Shown here piece by piece: positions 7,499 through 15,684 of a stretch of DNA of 64,000 bases. The position numbers and the translations under genes are program-made. The stretch covers positions 2,542,001-2,606,000 of the forward strand of contig NZ_LR882035.1 of the NCBI RefSeq assembly GCF_904528075.1, written 5' to 3'. This stretch comes from Agreia sp. COWG (GTDB lineage: Bacteria > Actinomycetota > Actinomycetes > Actinomycetales > Microbacteriaceae). How positions within the stretch are numbered: the stretch's first letter is position 1; every line of letters starts with the position of its first letter. The notes under the pieces are model-generated. The model searched no databases, was not told the DNA's origin, and saw nothing but the letters and a program-made list of their open reading frames with translations.

Positions 7499-7860
7499 CT
7501 CACAGAACGTTTTGCGGCCGTCTCTTTATCGTCTGGGCTGCGTAGGCAGATGCCCACGACGAGGAATATGGCGGATCCGAGGAATATCAGCAGTTGCCAT
7601 GTTTGGTCGGTGAAGCTCAGCGGCCATGCCGGGTTCCAGAGGACGGCAAGCGGGAGAACCGGCAGAGCCCACCACCATTGGCGGTACTGGACGCTGATGA
7701 CGGCGAAGATGAGCGCAAGGACGCTGACGGCGTAGCGCACATAGAGGTAGTAGTCGGTCCCGATCAGGGCGAGGGCGACCAGGAGACAGAGAGCGCCCAG
7801 GATGGCAGGAGGCAGGCCCGGGCGGATGACGGGGATGCGTTTTTTTTGCGTCCGTTTCAT
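7495..7860 (-). CDS. DUF6804-like membrane protein
   Basis: 121 residues with a basic start and four membrane helices. The motif AVLWNPAWPLSF between helices three and four is typical of small DUF6804-type proteins, an assignment made from memory. Its ATG overlaps the stop of copC (ATGA), so it is the last gene of the copC-ctaG-copD operon. A role with copper is suggested only by position. Confidence 0.7.
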   Translation of the reverse strand: MKRTQKKRIPVIRPGLPPAILGALCLLVALALIGTDYYLYVRYAVSVLALIFAVISVQYRQWWWALPVLPLAVLWNPAWPLSFTDQTWQLLIFLGSAIFLVVGICLRSPDDKETAAKRSVS

Positions 7861-8492
7861 CGGGTTGGTTTTTCGTCTTGGCGGCGGCGTCCACGGACGG
7901 AAACGATGATCGCGATGGCGACGACGATGAGGACCACAACTATGCCGCCTAGGAGCGCCACGGGGAAGATGCGGGCGTACACGTCATCGCTGTCCAGGGG
8001 AACGTCTGCTGGTGCCGCCGTTGACGTTGACGTTGAGGTCGCCGGGGTGGGTGATGGTGTCGATGTTTCCTGCGGTGTTGTTGTGGCCGGGAGGGGCGCG
8101 GGCTCGACCGTGTACGTGTAGGCATATTGGCCGGAAATCGGGTGTCCATCGACGGACACTGTTTGCCACAACACCTGGTAACTGCCTGCGGTGGTCGGGG
8201 TGATCGATTTGGTCAGCGTGGCGCCGTCGACAACGACATTGCCGGTAGAGATATCGGTTCCGGCAGGGTCAAGGACCGCGATGGCGATGCCCGCATCGAA
8301 GCCCGCCAAGGGGGCTTCGTTGAAGTTCAGCTGCACCTGGTCGATGGCTGTTGCGACAGTCTCGTCAGCGGCGGGGGTGGATGAGGCTAAGGCGTCGTGC
8401 GCTGTCGCGGTCGGGGCCGCGCCGAAGAGCACGGCGACAATCGTGAGGGCGACGAGGGCGACGCTGTAGCGGATGCTTGTGCGGGTTTTCAT
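7857..8492 (-). CDS. copC: CopC-domain copper-binding protein, membrane-anchored
   Basis: 211 residues. A signal peptide ends around ATAHDALASSTPA, which places a histidine near the mature N-terminus as in CopC copper sites. The CopC/YobA domain has the conserved SVDGHPISG motif. A Thr/Pro/Ser-rich linker leads to a C-terminal membrane helix and a basic tail, a common actinobacterial form. It probably passes copper to the CopD domain encoded upstream. Start at 8492 gives an ATGA overlap with ctaG; its stop overlaps the DUF6804-like gene. Confidence 0.9.
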   Translation of the reverse strand: MKTRTSIRYSVALVALTIVAVLFGAAPTATAHDALASSTPAADETVATAIDQVQLNFNEAPLAGFDAGIAIAVLDPAGTDISTGNVVVDGATLTKSITPTTAGSYQVLWQTVSVDGHPISGQYAYTYTVEPAPLPATTTPQETSTPSPTPATSTSTSTAAPADVPLDSDDVYARIFPVALLGGIVVVLIVVAIAIIVSVRGRRRQDEKPTR

Positions 8493-9472
8493 GGGGTTTC
8501 TTTCGTCGTGCGTGAGCGGGTGGCGCGTTGGTTGAGGTGTGTGAGGTAGTCGTTGTAGGCGTCGAGGTCGGCGTTGCCGTGTTTGTCGTGTCGCTTGTCG
8601 GCGGCTGTGGCGCGGGTTGTGTCGTCCCGATGCCACCGGGTTAGGAGAACGAGAACGATGATGAGTGTGGGCAGTTCTCCGTATGACCAGGCGAGGCCTC
8701 CGGCGATGAGCTGGTCTTGGATCGGGTCTATTCCCCAAGACGAGGGCGGGGTGGCGAAGTAGGTGACGAGCGGAATTGTGGCGGTCATGACGATGACTCC
8801 GAAGAATGCGTGCAGGGGCATTTCGGCGAACAGGTCGAGGAGTCGACCGAGGTGCGATTGGCGGGCGGGGAGAGGGTCGGCCGAGATGAGGGGAATGGTG
8901 AAGAGGATTCCGCTGGCCAGGAACAGTAGTTCCAATCCGACGTGTCCGCTCCAACTCTCGAGCAGCGTGCTGGCGATTCCGCTGAGGTACAAACCGTAGA
9001 AGGTGAACAGGAACAGAGGGATCATGACCGCCGGGTGCAGGATCAAGCGAGCCCCGCGAGAGCGCAATCCCATAAGCGCGGCACGTTGGATGAGGATGCC
9101 AACGCCTCGGTGAGGAATGGTCTTGAGCAGCAGGGTTCCGGGCGATCCGAGGACGAGCAGCGGAGGGATAGCCATCATCAGGGTGAGCTGCTGGAACATA
9201 AACACAGAGAACAGGCGGTAGCCGTACCCTTCGAGGCCAGCGCCCATCGTGACTATCAGAATGCTGCAGCCGGAGAGGAAACAGATGGTGCGGGTCACAG
9301 ACCAGCGTCGGCCCGTCGCCCAGAGTCGAAGGGCCCCGCAGCTGTAGGCAACGAACAGCACTATTCCGATGGCGGGAAGAAGGGGGACCGGTTGCACATT
9401 GGGGGCCAGGAACTCACTGAGATCAGGAGCTTGGGTCGGTACCCAGACGGGGCCGCTCGGGTCGCCGGTCAT
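8489..9472 (-). CDS. ctaG: CtaG-type cytochrome c oxidase assembly membrane protein
   Basis: 327 residues with about nine membrane helices, matching the caa3_CtaG family (PF09678). Features are MFQQLTLMMAIPPLLVLGSP in the middle, MPLHAFFGVIVM and a final GGLAWSYGELPTL helix. The family is linked to copper delivery to oxidase. It overlaps genes on both sides by ATGA. It is a paralogue of the C-terminal half of the next protein, and both end in a DLxxYNxxL motif. In this cluster it more likely belongs to copper handling than to a dedicated oxidase, since no oxidase genes are present. Confidence 0.88.
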   Translation of the reverse strand: MTGDPSGPVWVPTQAPDLSEFLAPNVQPVPLLPAIGIVLFVAYSCGALRLWATGRRWSVTRTICFLSGCSILIVTMGAGLEGYGYRLFSVFMFQQLTLMMAIPPLLVLGSPGTLLLKTIPHRGVGILIQRAALMGLRSRGARLILHPAVMIPLFLFTFYGLYLSGIASTLLESWSGHVGLELLFLASGILFTIPLISADPLPARQSHLGRLLDLFAEMPLHAFFGVIVMTATIPLVTYFATPPSSWGIDPIQDQLIAGGLAWSYGELPTLIIVLVLLTRWHRDDTTRATAADKRHDKHGNADLDAYNDYLTHLNQRATRSRTTKETP

Positions 9473-11460
9473 CGCGTTGGTTTGCGGTGTTGGAGGGATT
9501 CCAGCATGGCGTTGTATTCGCTCAGATCTTTGTCGCCGGTTCGATCAGCGTTCCGATCCAGGCGTTTGGTTTCGCGGGCGTCGGAACGCGACCACAACGT
9601 GACCATGGTGATCGCCAACACGAGGGTGGGGATTTCACCGACACTCCATGCGACGCCGCCGGCAGCCTGTTGATCGGCGAGGGGGTTGGTTGTCCACCCT
9701 TCGGTGATGACGCCGTACCAGGCGGGAAGGAACAGGTCCGTGGACGTGATGATGCTGAGCCCAAAGAACGCGTGTGATGCCATGACCACGAGGAGCGTGA
9801 CCAGCCGCAGCGGATATGGGAACCGGTACGGGAGTGGGTCGGTTCCGATCATTGTCAACGCAAAGAGATACCCGACGATGAGGAAGTGGGCGATCATCCA
9901 CTGGTGCCCGACCGGGTCCTCGAGTGACCACCCGAACAGTGGCGTGAAGTAGAAGATGATCGTCGACCCGACGAACAGCACAGCGACGACCACCGGGTGC
10001 GTCAGGACAGCTGTGAGACGAAGGCGGGTGAGGTCGAGGAGCCACTCTCGCATGCCTCGGCTGCCATCTTTGCGCGGGTAAATGGCACGCAGGGCCAGCG
10101 TCACAGGGGAGCCGAGGACGAGAAAGATCGGCACGATCATGCCGAGGGTCATGTGCTCCAGCATGTGCTGGCTGAACAAGTACGTCCCGTATACGGCTGG
10201 GGCGCCGTTGGTGGCGTAGACGAGAATGACGAGGCCGATAATCCACGAGATCGTGCGACTCGCAGGCCATCGGTCTCCGCGTCGACGAAGTCGAGAAACG
10301 GCGGCGAGGTAGAGCACGATTCCGAACACGGCACCGATTGCCCAGATCGGGTCGATCGTCCAGGTGTCGAAGAATCGTGCCACGGTGAGCGGTGCAGGCA
10401 GGGGCTGACCTGTCAGAATTTCGGATCTGGTGACGGCGATCGTTTCGCTGATGGGTGGCGGCGTCCTGGCGAGAACCACTGCAGTGCCGGACGCCACACC
10501 CATCAGCACCAGTTCCGACATCACCAACCAGGCGAGGGTGCGGAAAATCCGAGGAGCGGTCTCGATACTGCGGATCAGGATCCGCCGATTGACTGCGCCC
10601 GCCGCACCCAACGCGAGGAGAACCGCAACCTTGATCAGCAGGATCCTTCCGTACTCGGTCGTCCACAGTTGCGAGACCTGGTCGAATCGGATGACGGTCG
10701 AGATCAGCCCGGATGCGGCGACCAGTACGAAACTGATCAACGCGATACTCGAGTACCGACGGAGCAGGACGACGGCCTCGCTGCGTTGTGTTCTCGCGAG
10801 CAGGATGGTCGTCACGACGAGCCCACCCACCCAGGTGGCCGCGGCTGCCGCATGCAGCCAGAGTGCAGAAGACGCGGCGGAGTGGCTGCCGGCGCCAGCG
10901 GCATGGCCCTGCAGAGCGAGGGGGATCAGCGAGGCGAACGCAATGATCGTTGCGATGGCGACGAGCCACGGGGCGCGTGTCGCGAAACAGAGCACAGCCA
11001 GGATGGCCCCAGCCAGAGTGGTGCTCAACCACGCTTGGCCGATCGTGACGGTGGTCAAGAATTGACCGAAACTCGCAGGGAAGATTTCCGCGGACACCGG
11101 ACCGGCGAGCGAGAAGTACGCCAGAACCGATGCGGCGAAAGAGAGCACCGCCCACACACAGGCGGCCCCTGCAGCGAGGTCCAAGGATGTGTTGTAGGCC
11201 GGTTTGCCGATAGGAAGAGCGAAGCAGGCCAGAACCAGGGCGCCAACGACGACCCCGGAGGCTAGGTTGATCAGGCTTTTGACTATGGGCAGTCCGACAT
11301 CGACGATAGGCCCCGCGTCGATGAGAAGGGCCGGTTGTCGAGACCACGCGATGATGGCCAGGGTGCTGGCGACAACGAGTGTGCTGACCAGTAGCAACGC
11401 GGGAGCGCCGAGCAGACGAACACGGCTAGATCGCTGAGGTGTCCCGATCTTCCCGCTCAC
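9469..11460 (-). CDS. copD: CopD-CtaG fusion membrane protein
   Basis: 663 residues with about 16 membrane helices. The N-terminal half (to about 320) matches CopD (PF05425), including the GHAAGAGSHSAASSALWLHA segment and the WVGGLVV helix. The C-terminal half (about 340-663) matches CtaG, with FSQHMLEHMTLGMIVPIF, MASHAFFGLSI and the closing AAGGVAWSVGEIPTLVL. It is the first gene of the operon and overlaps ctaG by ATGA. Such fusions are common in actinobacteria and are thought to import or route copper across the membrane. Confidence 0.92.
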   Translation of the reverse strand: MSGKIGTPQRSSRVRLLGAPALLLVSTLVVASTLAIIAWSRQPALLIDAGPIVDVGLPIVKSLINLASGVVVGALVLACFALPIGKPAYNTSLDLAAGAACVWAVLSFAASVLAYFSLAGPVSAEIFPASFGQFLTTVTIGQAWLSTTLAGAILAVLCFATRAPWLVAIATIIAFASLIPLALQGHAAGAGSHSAASSALWLHAAAAATWVGGLVVTTILLARTQRSEAVVLLRRYSSIALISFVLVAASGLISTVIRFDQVSQLWTTEYGRILLIKVAVLLALGAAGAVNRRILIRSIETAPRIFRTLAWLVMSELVLMGVASGTAVVLARTPPPISETIAVTRSEILTGQPLPAPLTVARFFDTWTIDPIWAIGAVFGIVLYLAAVSRLRRRGDRWPASRTISWIIGLVILVYATNGAPAVYGTYLFSQHMLEHMTLGMIVPIFLVLGSPVTLALRAIYPRKDGSRGMREWLLDLTRLRLTAVLTHPVVVAVLFVGSTIIFYFTPLFGWSLEDPVGHQWMIAHFLIVGYLFALTMIGTDPLPYRFPYPLRLVTLLVVMASHAFFGLSIITSTDLFLPAWYGVITEGWTTNPLADQQAAGGVAWSVGEIPTLVLAITMVTLWSRSDARETKRLDRNADRTGDKDLSEYNAMLESLQHRKPTR

Positions 11461-11561
11461 GTTAGGTCCCGCTCGCGGGTCGGTCCAGCGGTTGGGTGGA
11501 AGAAATCGGCGAAAACGTCGTACGTATTCGCATGCATGTGGTACTCCGACTCAAGGTGGAC

Positions 11562-11614
11562 CTCAGCCATATGGAGGCTGAGATCATCGACAGATAGGCG
11601 GCGACAAGGTCGCC
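11562..11614. promoter_or_regulatory. Two short hairpins upstream of the cop operon
   Basis: CTCAGCC-ATATGGA-GGCTGAG (11562-11582) and GGCGAC-AAG-GTCGCC (11600-11614) are perfect small dyads in the 171-bp gap between the copD start and the convergent end of the gene at 11632. The second lies 17 bp past that gene's stop and may help end its transcript. The first is a candidate operator. No T-run is present and I did not see a CsoR-type G/C-tract operator. Confidence 0.35.
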
Positions 11615-11631
11615 GAACTTACCCGTCTTGC

Positions 11632-12036
11632 TCAGATTCGGGCTATACCGAGCTGCGTCAGCTCGAGGCCTCGAGCCGTCGAGTCGTCCACACCCCGCAG
11701 GGTTCCTACTGCACCCCTCAGCTGCGTCGCGACTCGGGACAAGTCGGTCCGTCGGATGGCGACGAATAAGAAGGCAACACCCAAGGCGACGATAAGAGCC
11801 GCACAGCCCGACAGCAGATCAACAACTTGTTGCACCACACCATCACCGGATGGATCGTCCGGCACGACATGGACACGGTCGATCTCAGCCGCCTCAGAAA
11901 CGGCTGAAGCGGCGGGCAGGCTGGAGATGGAATCTGTCAGGTGGCCGAACAAAAGAGCGGCAACCCCGGACAAGACGACCATTCCCACGATCAGAATCCA
12001 ACGAATGCGACGCAGGTCACGGGACGCGGTCAGCAT
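11632..12036 (-). CDS. Two-helix membrane protein, unknown
   Basis: 134 residues. Helix one (about 12-30) follows a basic start; a polar outside loop with Asp/Glu (DRVHVVPDDPSGDG) leads to a second helix (about 75-95) and a C-terminal cytoplasmic tail. It lies divergent from lnt and upstream of the cop operon on the same strand. No family recognised. Confidence 0.6.
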   Translation of the reverse strand: MLTASRDLRRIRWILIVGMVVLSGVAALLFGHLTDSISSLPAASAVSEAAEIDRVHVVPDDPSGDGVVQQVVDLLSGCAALIVALGVAFLFVAIRRTDLSRVATQLRGAVGTLRGVDDSTARGLELTQLGIARI

Positions 12037-12140
12037 GATGGCGACCTCTCAATCCCCGGGCTCGGAAGAATCAGAGTATCAATCCCCACAGTCCCAGGTG
12101 GACGGTGATCTCTCGGACTTCCCCATTACGGTCAACGTCC

Positions 12141-13664
12141 ATGCTACCCACCGTCCGTCGACCCTTCCCGCTGCTTGCGGCAGTGCTGAGCGCTGTGCTC
12201 GCGGGGCCCCTGATGGACGCAGGCTTCCCAGACCTGAATATGTGGCCTCTCACACTCGTGGGGGTCGGAGTGTTGCTAGCGGCATTGCAGGGGCAGAGCG
12301 TCAGAGGGGGCGCCCTTATCGGCTTTACTGCCGGCATCTCGTTCTACCTGACCCATATCGCATGGGTGGGGCAATACTTGGGGCCTGTGCCTTGGCTGGC
12401 GCTGACGGTGACCGAGTCGCTGTTCTGGGCACTCTTTGGCGGTCTGGCTGCGGCGACGTACCGGCACGTGCCTCGTGCCTGGCCAGGGCGATGGGCGAGA
12501 CTGGTCCTGGTGCCGACCGTTATTGCGGGCCTCTGGGTGGGTCGGGAAGAAGTCGCGGGGTCATGGCCGTACGGCGGATTCTCGTGGGGTCGGGTCGCCA
12601 TGTCGCAGTCCGAGGGACCGTTCGCAGAGATCGTGTCGTGGACCGGAATGGCAGGCTTGTCGTTCCTGCTGGTGTTGCTCGTCGCCGGCGCCGTGTCGGC
12701 TATTCGTGAACGGGAGCGAGTCGCGCCCGTCGCCACTGTCCTGTTGGCCGCGTCGACGATTCTCCTCATTGTCCCGGTGTTCCCTGTCCAGGCCACAGGG
12801 TCGTTCCGGATTGCCGCAGTTCAAGGGAATGGGCCCGCCGGATACTTTTCAGAACGCAGCTCAGGTGACCTCCTGAAGGCACAACTGGACGCCAGTTCTG
12901 GCCTGGAGGCGGAAGACCTGGATGCGATCGTGTGGCCCGAGAATGCGAGCGAATTCGATCCGTTCTCGACGGCGACAGAAAAGAACAAGGTGGCGATGAT
13001 CGCGAAGCGCCTGGGGGCCCCGCTCACCCTCGGAACGATCACTCAGCGAGACGGACGCTACTTCAACTCCACCGTGGCCGTCGATCCCGACCAGGGAATC
13101 GTCGACGTCTACGACAAAATGCATCCCGTACCGTTCGGCGAATATGTTCCCGACCGAGGCTTCTGGGAAAAACTGGCGCCAGATCTCATCGGCATGATCC
13201 AACGCGAGTATGTCCCCGGACAACGCGACGGAATCCTCAATTTAGGTCCCATTGCCGCGGGATCGGCGATCTGTTTTGACATCACTGACGATCGGGTGAT
13301 GCGCGAGCTGATCGCAGACGGGGCAGAACTGATCCTGGCTCAATCCAACAATGCCGATTTCGGCCGCACCGACGAAAGCGTGCAGCAGCTGGCCATTGCA
13401 CGGCTACGCGCCATCGAATACGGGCGCACCGTCGTGAACATTTCCACGGTCGGAACAAGCGCCATCATCAGTCCCACAGGCGCGACGATCGCCGAACTGA
13501 AACCGTTCACCGCCGGCACGATGATCGAGACCGTCCAAACCGCCAACGGCATCACTCCTGCCGCTCAGATCGGACGCGGGCTCGCCGTGGCCCTCAGCAT
13601 CGCGCCTCTGCTCATTCTTGTGACCGCCCGAGCGACGACGGTTAGGCGGTTTTCTCGGTCATAA
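12141..13664 (+). CDS. lnt: Apolipoprotein N-acyltransferase
   Basis: Membrane enzyme that N-acylates the cysteine of diacylated lipoproteins. N-terminal helices (about 1-210) are followed by a nitrilase-fold domain carrying the Glu-Lys-Cys triad in WPENASEF, VYDKMHPVPFGEYVP and SAICFDI. About 507 residues from the ATG at 12141; a GTG at 12105 would add 12 residues and neither start has a strong ribosome site. It is convergent with the ArsR-type gene, overlapping it by 23 bp. With island lspA, it gives the element its own lipoprotein maturation enzymes. A separate chromosomal lnt is expected but not seen here. Confidence 0.9.
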   Translation: MLPTVRRPFPLLAAVLSAVLAGPLMDAGFPDLNMWPLTLVGVGVLLAALQGQSVRGGALIGFTAGISFYLTHIAWVGQYLGPVPWLALTVTESLFWALFGGLAAATYRHVPRAWPGRWARLVLVPTVIAGLWVGREEVAGSWPYGGFSWGRVAMSQSEGPFAEIVSWTGMAGLSFLLVLLVAGAVSAIRERERVAPVATVLLAASTILLIVPVFPVQATGSFRIAAVQGNGPAGYFSERSSGDLLKAQLDASSGLEAEDLDAIVWPENASEFDPFSTATEKNKVAMIAKRLGAPLTLGTITQRDGRYFNSTVAVDPDQGIVDVYDKMHPVPFGEYVPDRGFWEKLAPDLIGMIQREYVPGQRDGILNLGPIAAGSAICFDITDDRVMRELIADGAELILAQSNNADFGRTDESVQQLAIARLRAIEYGRTVVNISTVGTSAIISPTGATIAELKPFTAGTMIETVQTANGITPAAQIGRGLAVALSIAPLLILVTARATTVRRFSRS

Positions 13665-13962
13665 CGTGCTCGGGATCCGTGACGAGAACAACTCCGAGCA
13701 GATCAGTGAGTGCGTGTGCCAGTTTGGAATCGGCGAGCTCGTAGCGGACCCGACGCCCCTCAGGAACAACGACGACGAGACCACATCCGCGCAGGCAAGC
13801 AAGATGGTTCGACATCCGTTGGCGGGTAACGTCCAGGAGATCTGACAGTTCCGCCGGGTATGCCGGGCCTGCAGAGAGCTCCACCAGAATGCGCGATCGC
13901 AGCGGATCAGAGAGGGCATGGCCGAAGCGGGCCAACGCATCGACGGCGGTGAGAGTCTCCAT
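13642..13962 (-). CDS. ArsR-family metalloregulator, CmtR type without C-terminal cysteines
   Basis: 106 residues with a winged helix. The recognition-helix region reads RQRMSNHLACLRGCGL, giving the C-x3-C pair of CmtR. The wing VVVPEGRRVRYEL and last helix are nearly the same as in the regulator at 2-193, but the tail is TDPEHVMTEKTA, with no cysteine and possible Asp/His ligands. It diverges from the CDF exporter. Its ATG sits six bases after TATCAT, which overlaps a 15-bp dyad, so it is probably leaderless and self-repressing. Confidence 0.88.
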   Translation of the reverse strand: METLTAVDALARFGHALSDPLRSRILVELSAGPAYPAELSDLLDVTRQRMSNHLACLRGCGLVVVVPEGRRVRYELADSKLAHALTDLLGVVLVTDPEHVMTEKTA

Positions 13963-13969
13963 ACCGGAA

Positions 13970-13984
13970 TGATATCCGTTATCA
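13970..13984. promoter_or_regulatory. Candidate ArsR operator overlapping the arsR -10
   Basis: TGATA-TCCGT-TATCA is a perfect 5+5+5 dyad in the 71-bp divergent gap. On the minus strand its right arm is part of TATCAT (13969-13974), the -10 hexamer of the regulator. Binding there would block its own promoter and, by steric effect, perhaps the CDF promoter. Confidence 0.5.
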
Positions 13985-14021
13985 ACTATCACCCAAGCCC
14001 CTGACGGTTCACTGAAATGTG

Positions 14022-14027
14022 TACCAT
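14022..14027 (+). promoter_or_regulatory. -10 hexamer of a probable leaderless CDF transcript
   Basis: TACCAT ends six bases before the ATG at 14034, which would put +1 at the start codon. CTGACG at 14001-14006 is a possible -35 at 15 bp spacing. No ribosome site precedes the ATG, which supports a leaderless message. Confidence 0.45.
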
Positions 14028-14033
14028 CCTCGT

Positions 14034-14951
14034 ATGGGAAACGATCATTCGCACGCACCGGCCGGGGCCGTGCACACACGCCGCATCGCCATCGCCCTCG
14101 TCATCACCGCGACGATCTTTGGTGCCGAGGTCTTCGGCGCGATCATCACCGGAAGTCTTGCGCTGCTCATCGACGCAGCACATATGTTGACCGATGTGTT
14201 CGGGCTCACCATGGCCTTGGTCGCGGCGCGTCTGATGAGTCGGCCGACTTCAGCGAAGCGAACGTGGGGTTTTGCGCGGGCGGAGGTTCTCGCTGCCCTG
14301 GGCCAGGCAACGGTGTTGCTGGCCGTCGGATTGTTTGTGTTCGTTGAGGGTATCCAGCGGTTGTTTGCTCCACCCGAGATCGCGTCGGGCGAGCTGATCA
14401 TCTTCGGCATCATCGGCCTGGTCGCGAATGTCGCATCGATCGCTGTTCTCGCAGGAGGGCGGTCGGCGAACTTCAACCTTCGTGCTGCGTTCCTCGAGGT
14501 CGTCAACGACGCTCTGGGATCGGTTGCGGTCATCATCAGCGCCGTTGTCATCAGTCTCACCGGGTTCTATCGAGCCGACTCGATCGTGGCAATGCTGATC
14601 GGTGCCCTGATCATTCCGCGCACGCTGAAACTGCTCAAAGAAACAATCAGTGTCCTGCTGGAGACAACCCCGGCGGGTCTCGACCTCGATGATGTTCGGG
14701 CACACATTCTGGGCCTTCTGCAAGTAATCGCGGTGCATGATCTTCATGCCAGCCAGGTCGCGACGAACCTTCCCGTGATCAGCGCCCACGTTGTCGTTGA
14801 CGAGAAGTGTTTCCGCGACGGAACAGCGCCGGCCGTTCTGGACGATCTGCAGAAATGTGTAGCGACGCACTTCCCTGTCTCGATCGAGCACTCGACCTTC
14901 CAGCTGGAACCGGCCAGCCATGCCGAGCACGAGGATGCCGTCCACACCTGA
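14034..14951 (+). CDS. czcD: Cation diffusion facilitator (CzcD-type metal exporter)
   Basis: 305 residues. A His-containing start (MGNDHSHAP) leads into six membrane helices and a C-terminal metallochaperone-like domain. Helix two carries DAAHMLTD, the His-x3-Asp half of the transport site; helix five has LEVVNDALGS, where Glu rather than His precedes Asp by four residues. The C-terminal half has VHDLHASQV and a His/Glu-rich end (HAEHEDAVH). It exports Zn or related ions by proton exchange. Control by the divergent ArsR-type regulator is inferred from the shared gap. Confidence 0.92.
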   Translation: MGNDHSHAPAGAVHTRRIAIALVITATIFGAEVFGAIITGSLALLIDAAHMLTDVFGLTMALVAARLMSRPTSAKRTWGFARAEVLAALGQATVLLAVGLFVFVEGIQRLFAPPEIASGELIIFGIIGLVANVASIAVLAGGRSANFNLRAAFLEVVNDALGSVAVIISAVVISLTGFYRADSIVAMLIGALIIPRTLKLLKETISVLLETTPAGLDLDDVRAHILGLLQVIAVHDLHASQVATNLPVISAHVVVDEKCFRDGTAPAVLDDLQKCVATHFPVSIEHSTFQLEPASHAEHEDAVHT

Positions 14952-14955
14952 CCGA

Positions 14956-15684
14956 TCAGATGGGGGTGACGTATCCACCAATCCATCCTTGGATTTGGTA
15001 GATGAACGCCGTCCAGAGACCGCTCACCATAAGAATTCCGAGCACAACCATGAGGACTCCGCCTGCGACGTTCAAAGGTCGTAGGTAGCGTTTGAGCCAT
15101 TCGGTGGCGCGAAGGGCGAAGCTGAAACCCCACGCTATGAGCAGGAACGGGATTCCGAGACCTAGGCAGTAGGCAAGGCCGAGGACCGCTCCTCGCGTCG
15201 CGGAGGCACTCTCCAGGCTGAGCGCTGAAATGGCGACGAGTGTGGGGCCGAAGCAGGGAGTCCACCCCAGCCCGAACACGATTCCAAGAAGTGGTGCGCC
15301 GCCGAGCCCGATGGCAGGACGGAAAGAGAGGCGGGCGTTTTTTTGCAGGCCGGGGATATAGCCGGCGAACACGATTCCCATCAAGATGACCGCGACTCCG
15401 AGGATCCGAGTAATGGTGTCCTGCCATTGCACCAGCCATGTTCCGAGCGCTCCGAACAGAGCCCCGTAGGCGATGAAGACAACGGCAAATCCCACGACAA
15501 AGAGCGCAGCTCCCACCACGGCACGAGATCGAGAGCGAGCTTCGTCGGCCGACCCGCTGACGTACGCGAGATATCCGGGGACAAGAGGGAGAACGCATGG
15601 GGAAGCGAACGACACCAGTCCGGCAAGCGCGGCCAGGGGAACGGCAGCTGCGAGCTGGCCACTGAAGACGAGTTCGGGGATCAC
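14956..15684 (-). CDS. ccdA: CcdA/DsbD-type thiol-disulfide membrane transporter
   Basis: 242 residues and six membrane helices. ASPCVLPLVPGY and GWTPCFGPTL each carry one of the paired reactive cysteines of the CcdA family. It moves reducing equivalents from cytoplasmic thioredoxin to the outside. The GTG start overlaps the stop of the TlpA gene (GTGA), so the two act as a pair: CcdA reduces, TlpA delivers. In actinobacteria such pairs usually support cytochrome c maturation; no ccs genes are present here, so redox care of metalloproteins is also possible. Confidence 0.92.
   Translation of the reverse strand: MIPELVFSGQLAAAVPLAALAGLVSFASPCVLPLVPGYLAYVSGSADEARSRSRAVVGAALFVVGFAVVFIAYGALFGALGTWLVQWQDTITRILGVAVILMGIVFAGYIPGLQKNARLSFRPAIGLGGAPLLGIVFGLGWTPCFGPTLVAISALSLESASATRGAVLGLAYCLGLGIPFLLIAWGFSFALRATEWLKRYLRPLNVAGGVLMVVLGILMVSGLWTAFIYQIQGWIGGYVTPI

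Noticed and set aside
9635-11347. Long open frames on either strand over copD-ctaG
   Set aside because: Arg/Pro-rich or Asp/Gly-rich shadows of the membrane-protein gene.
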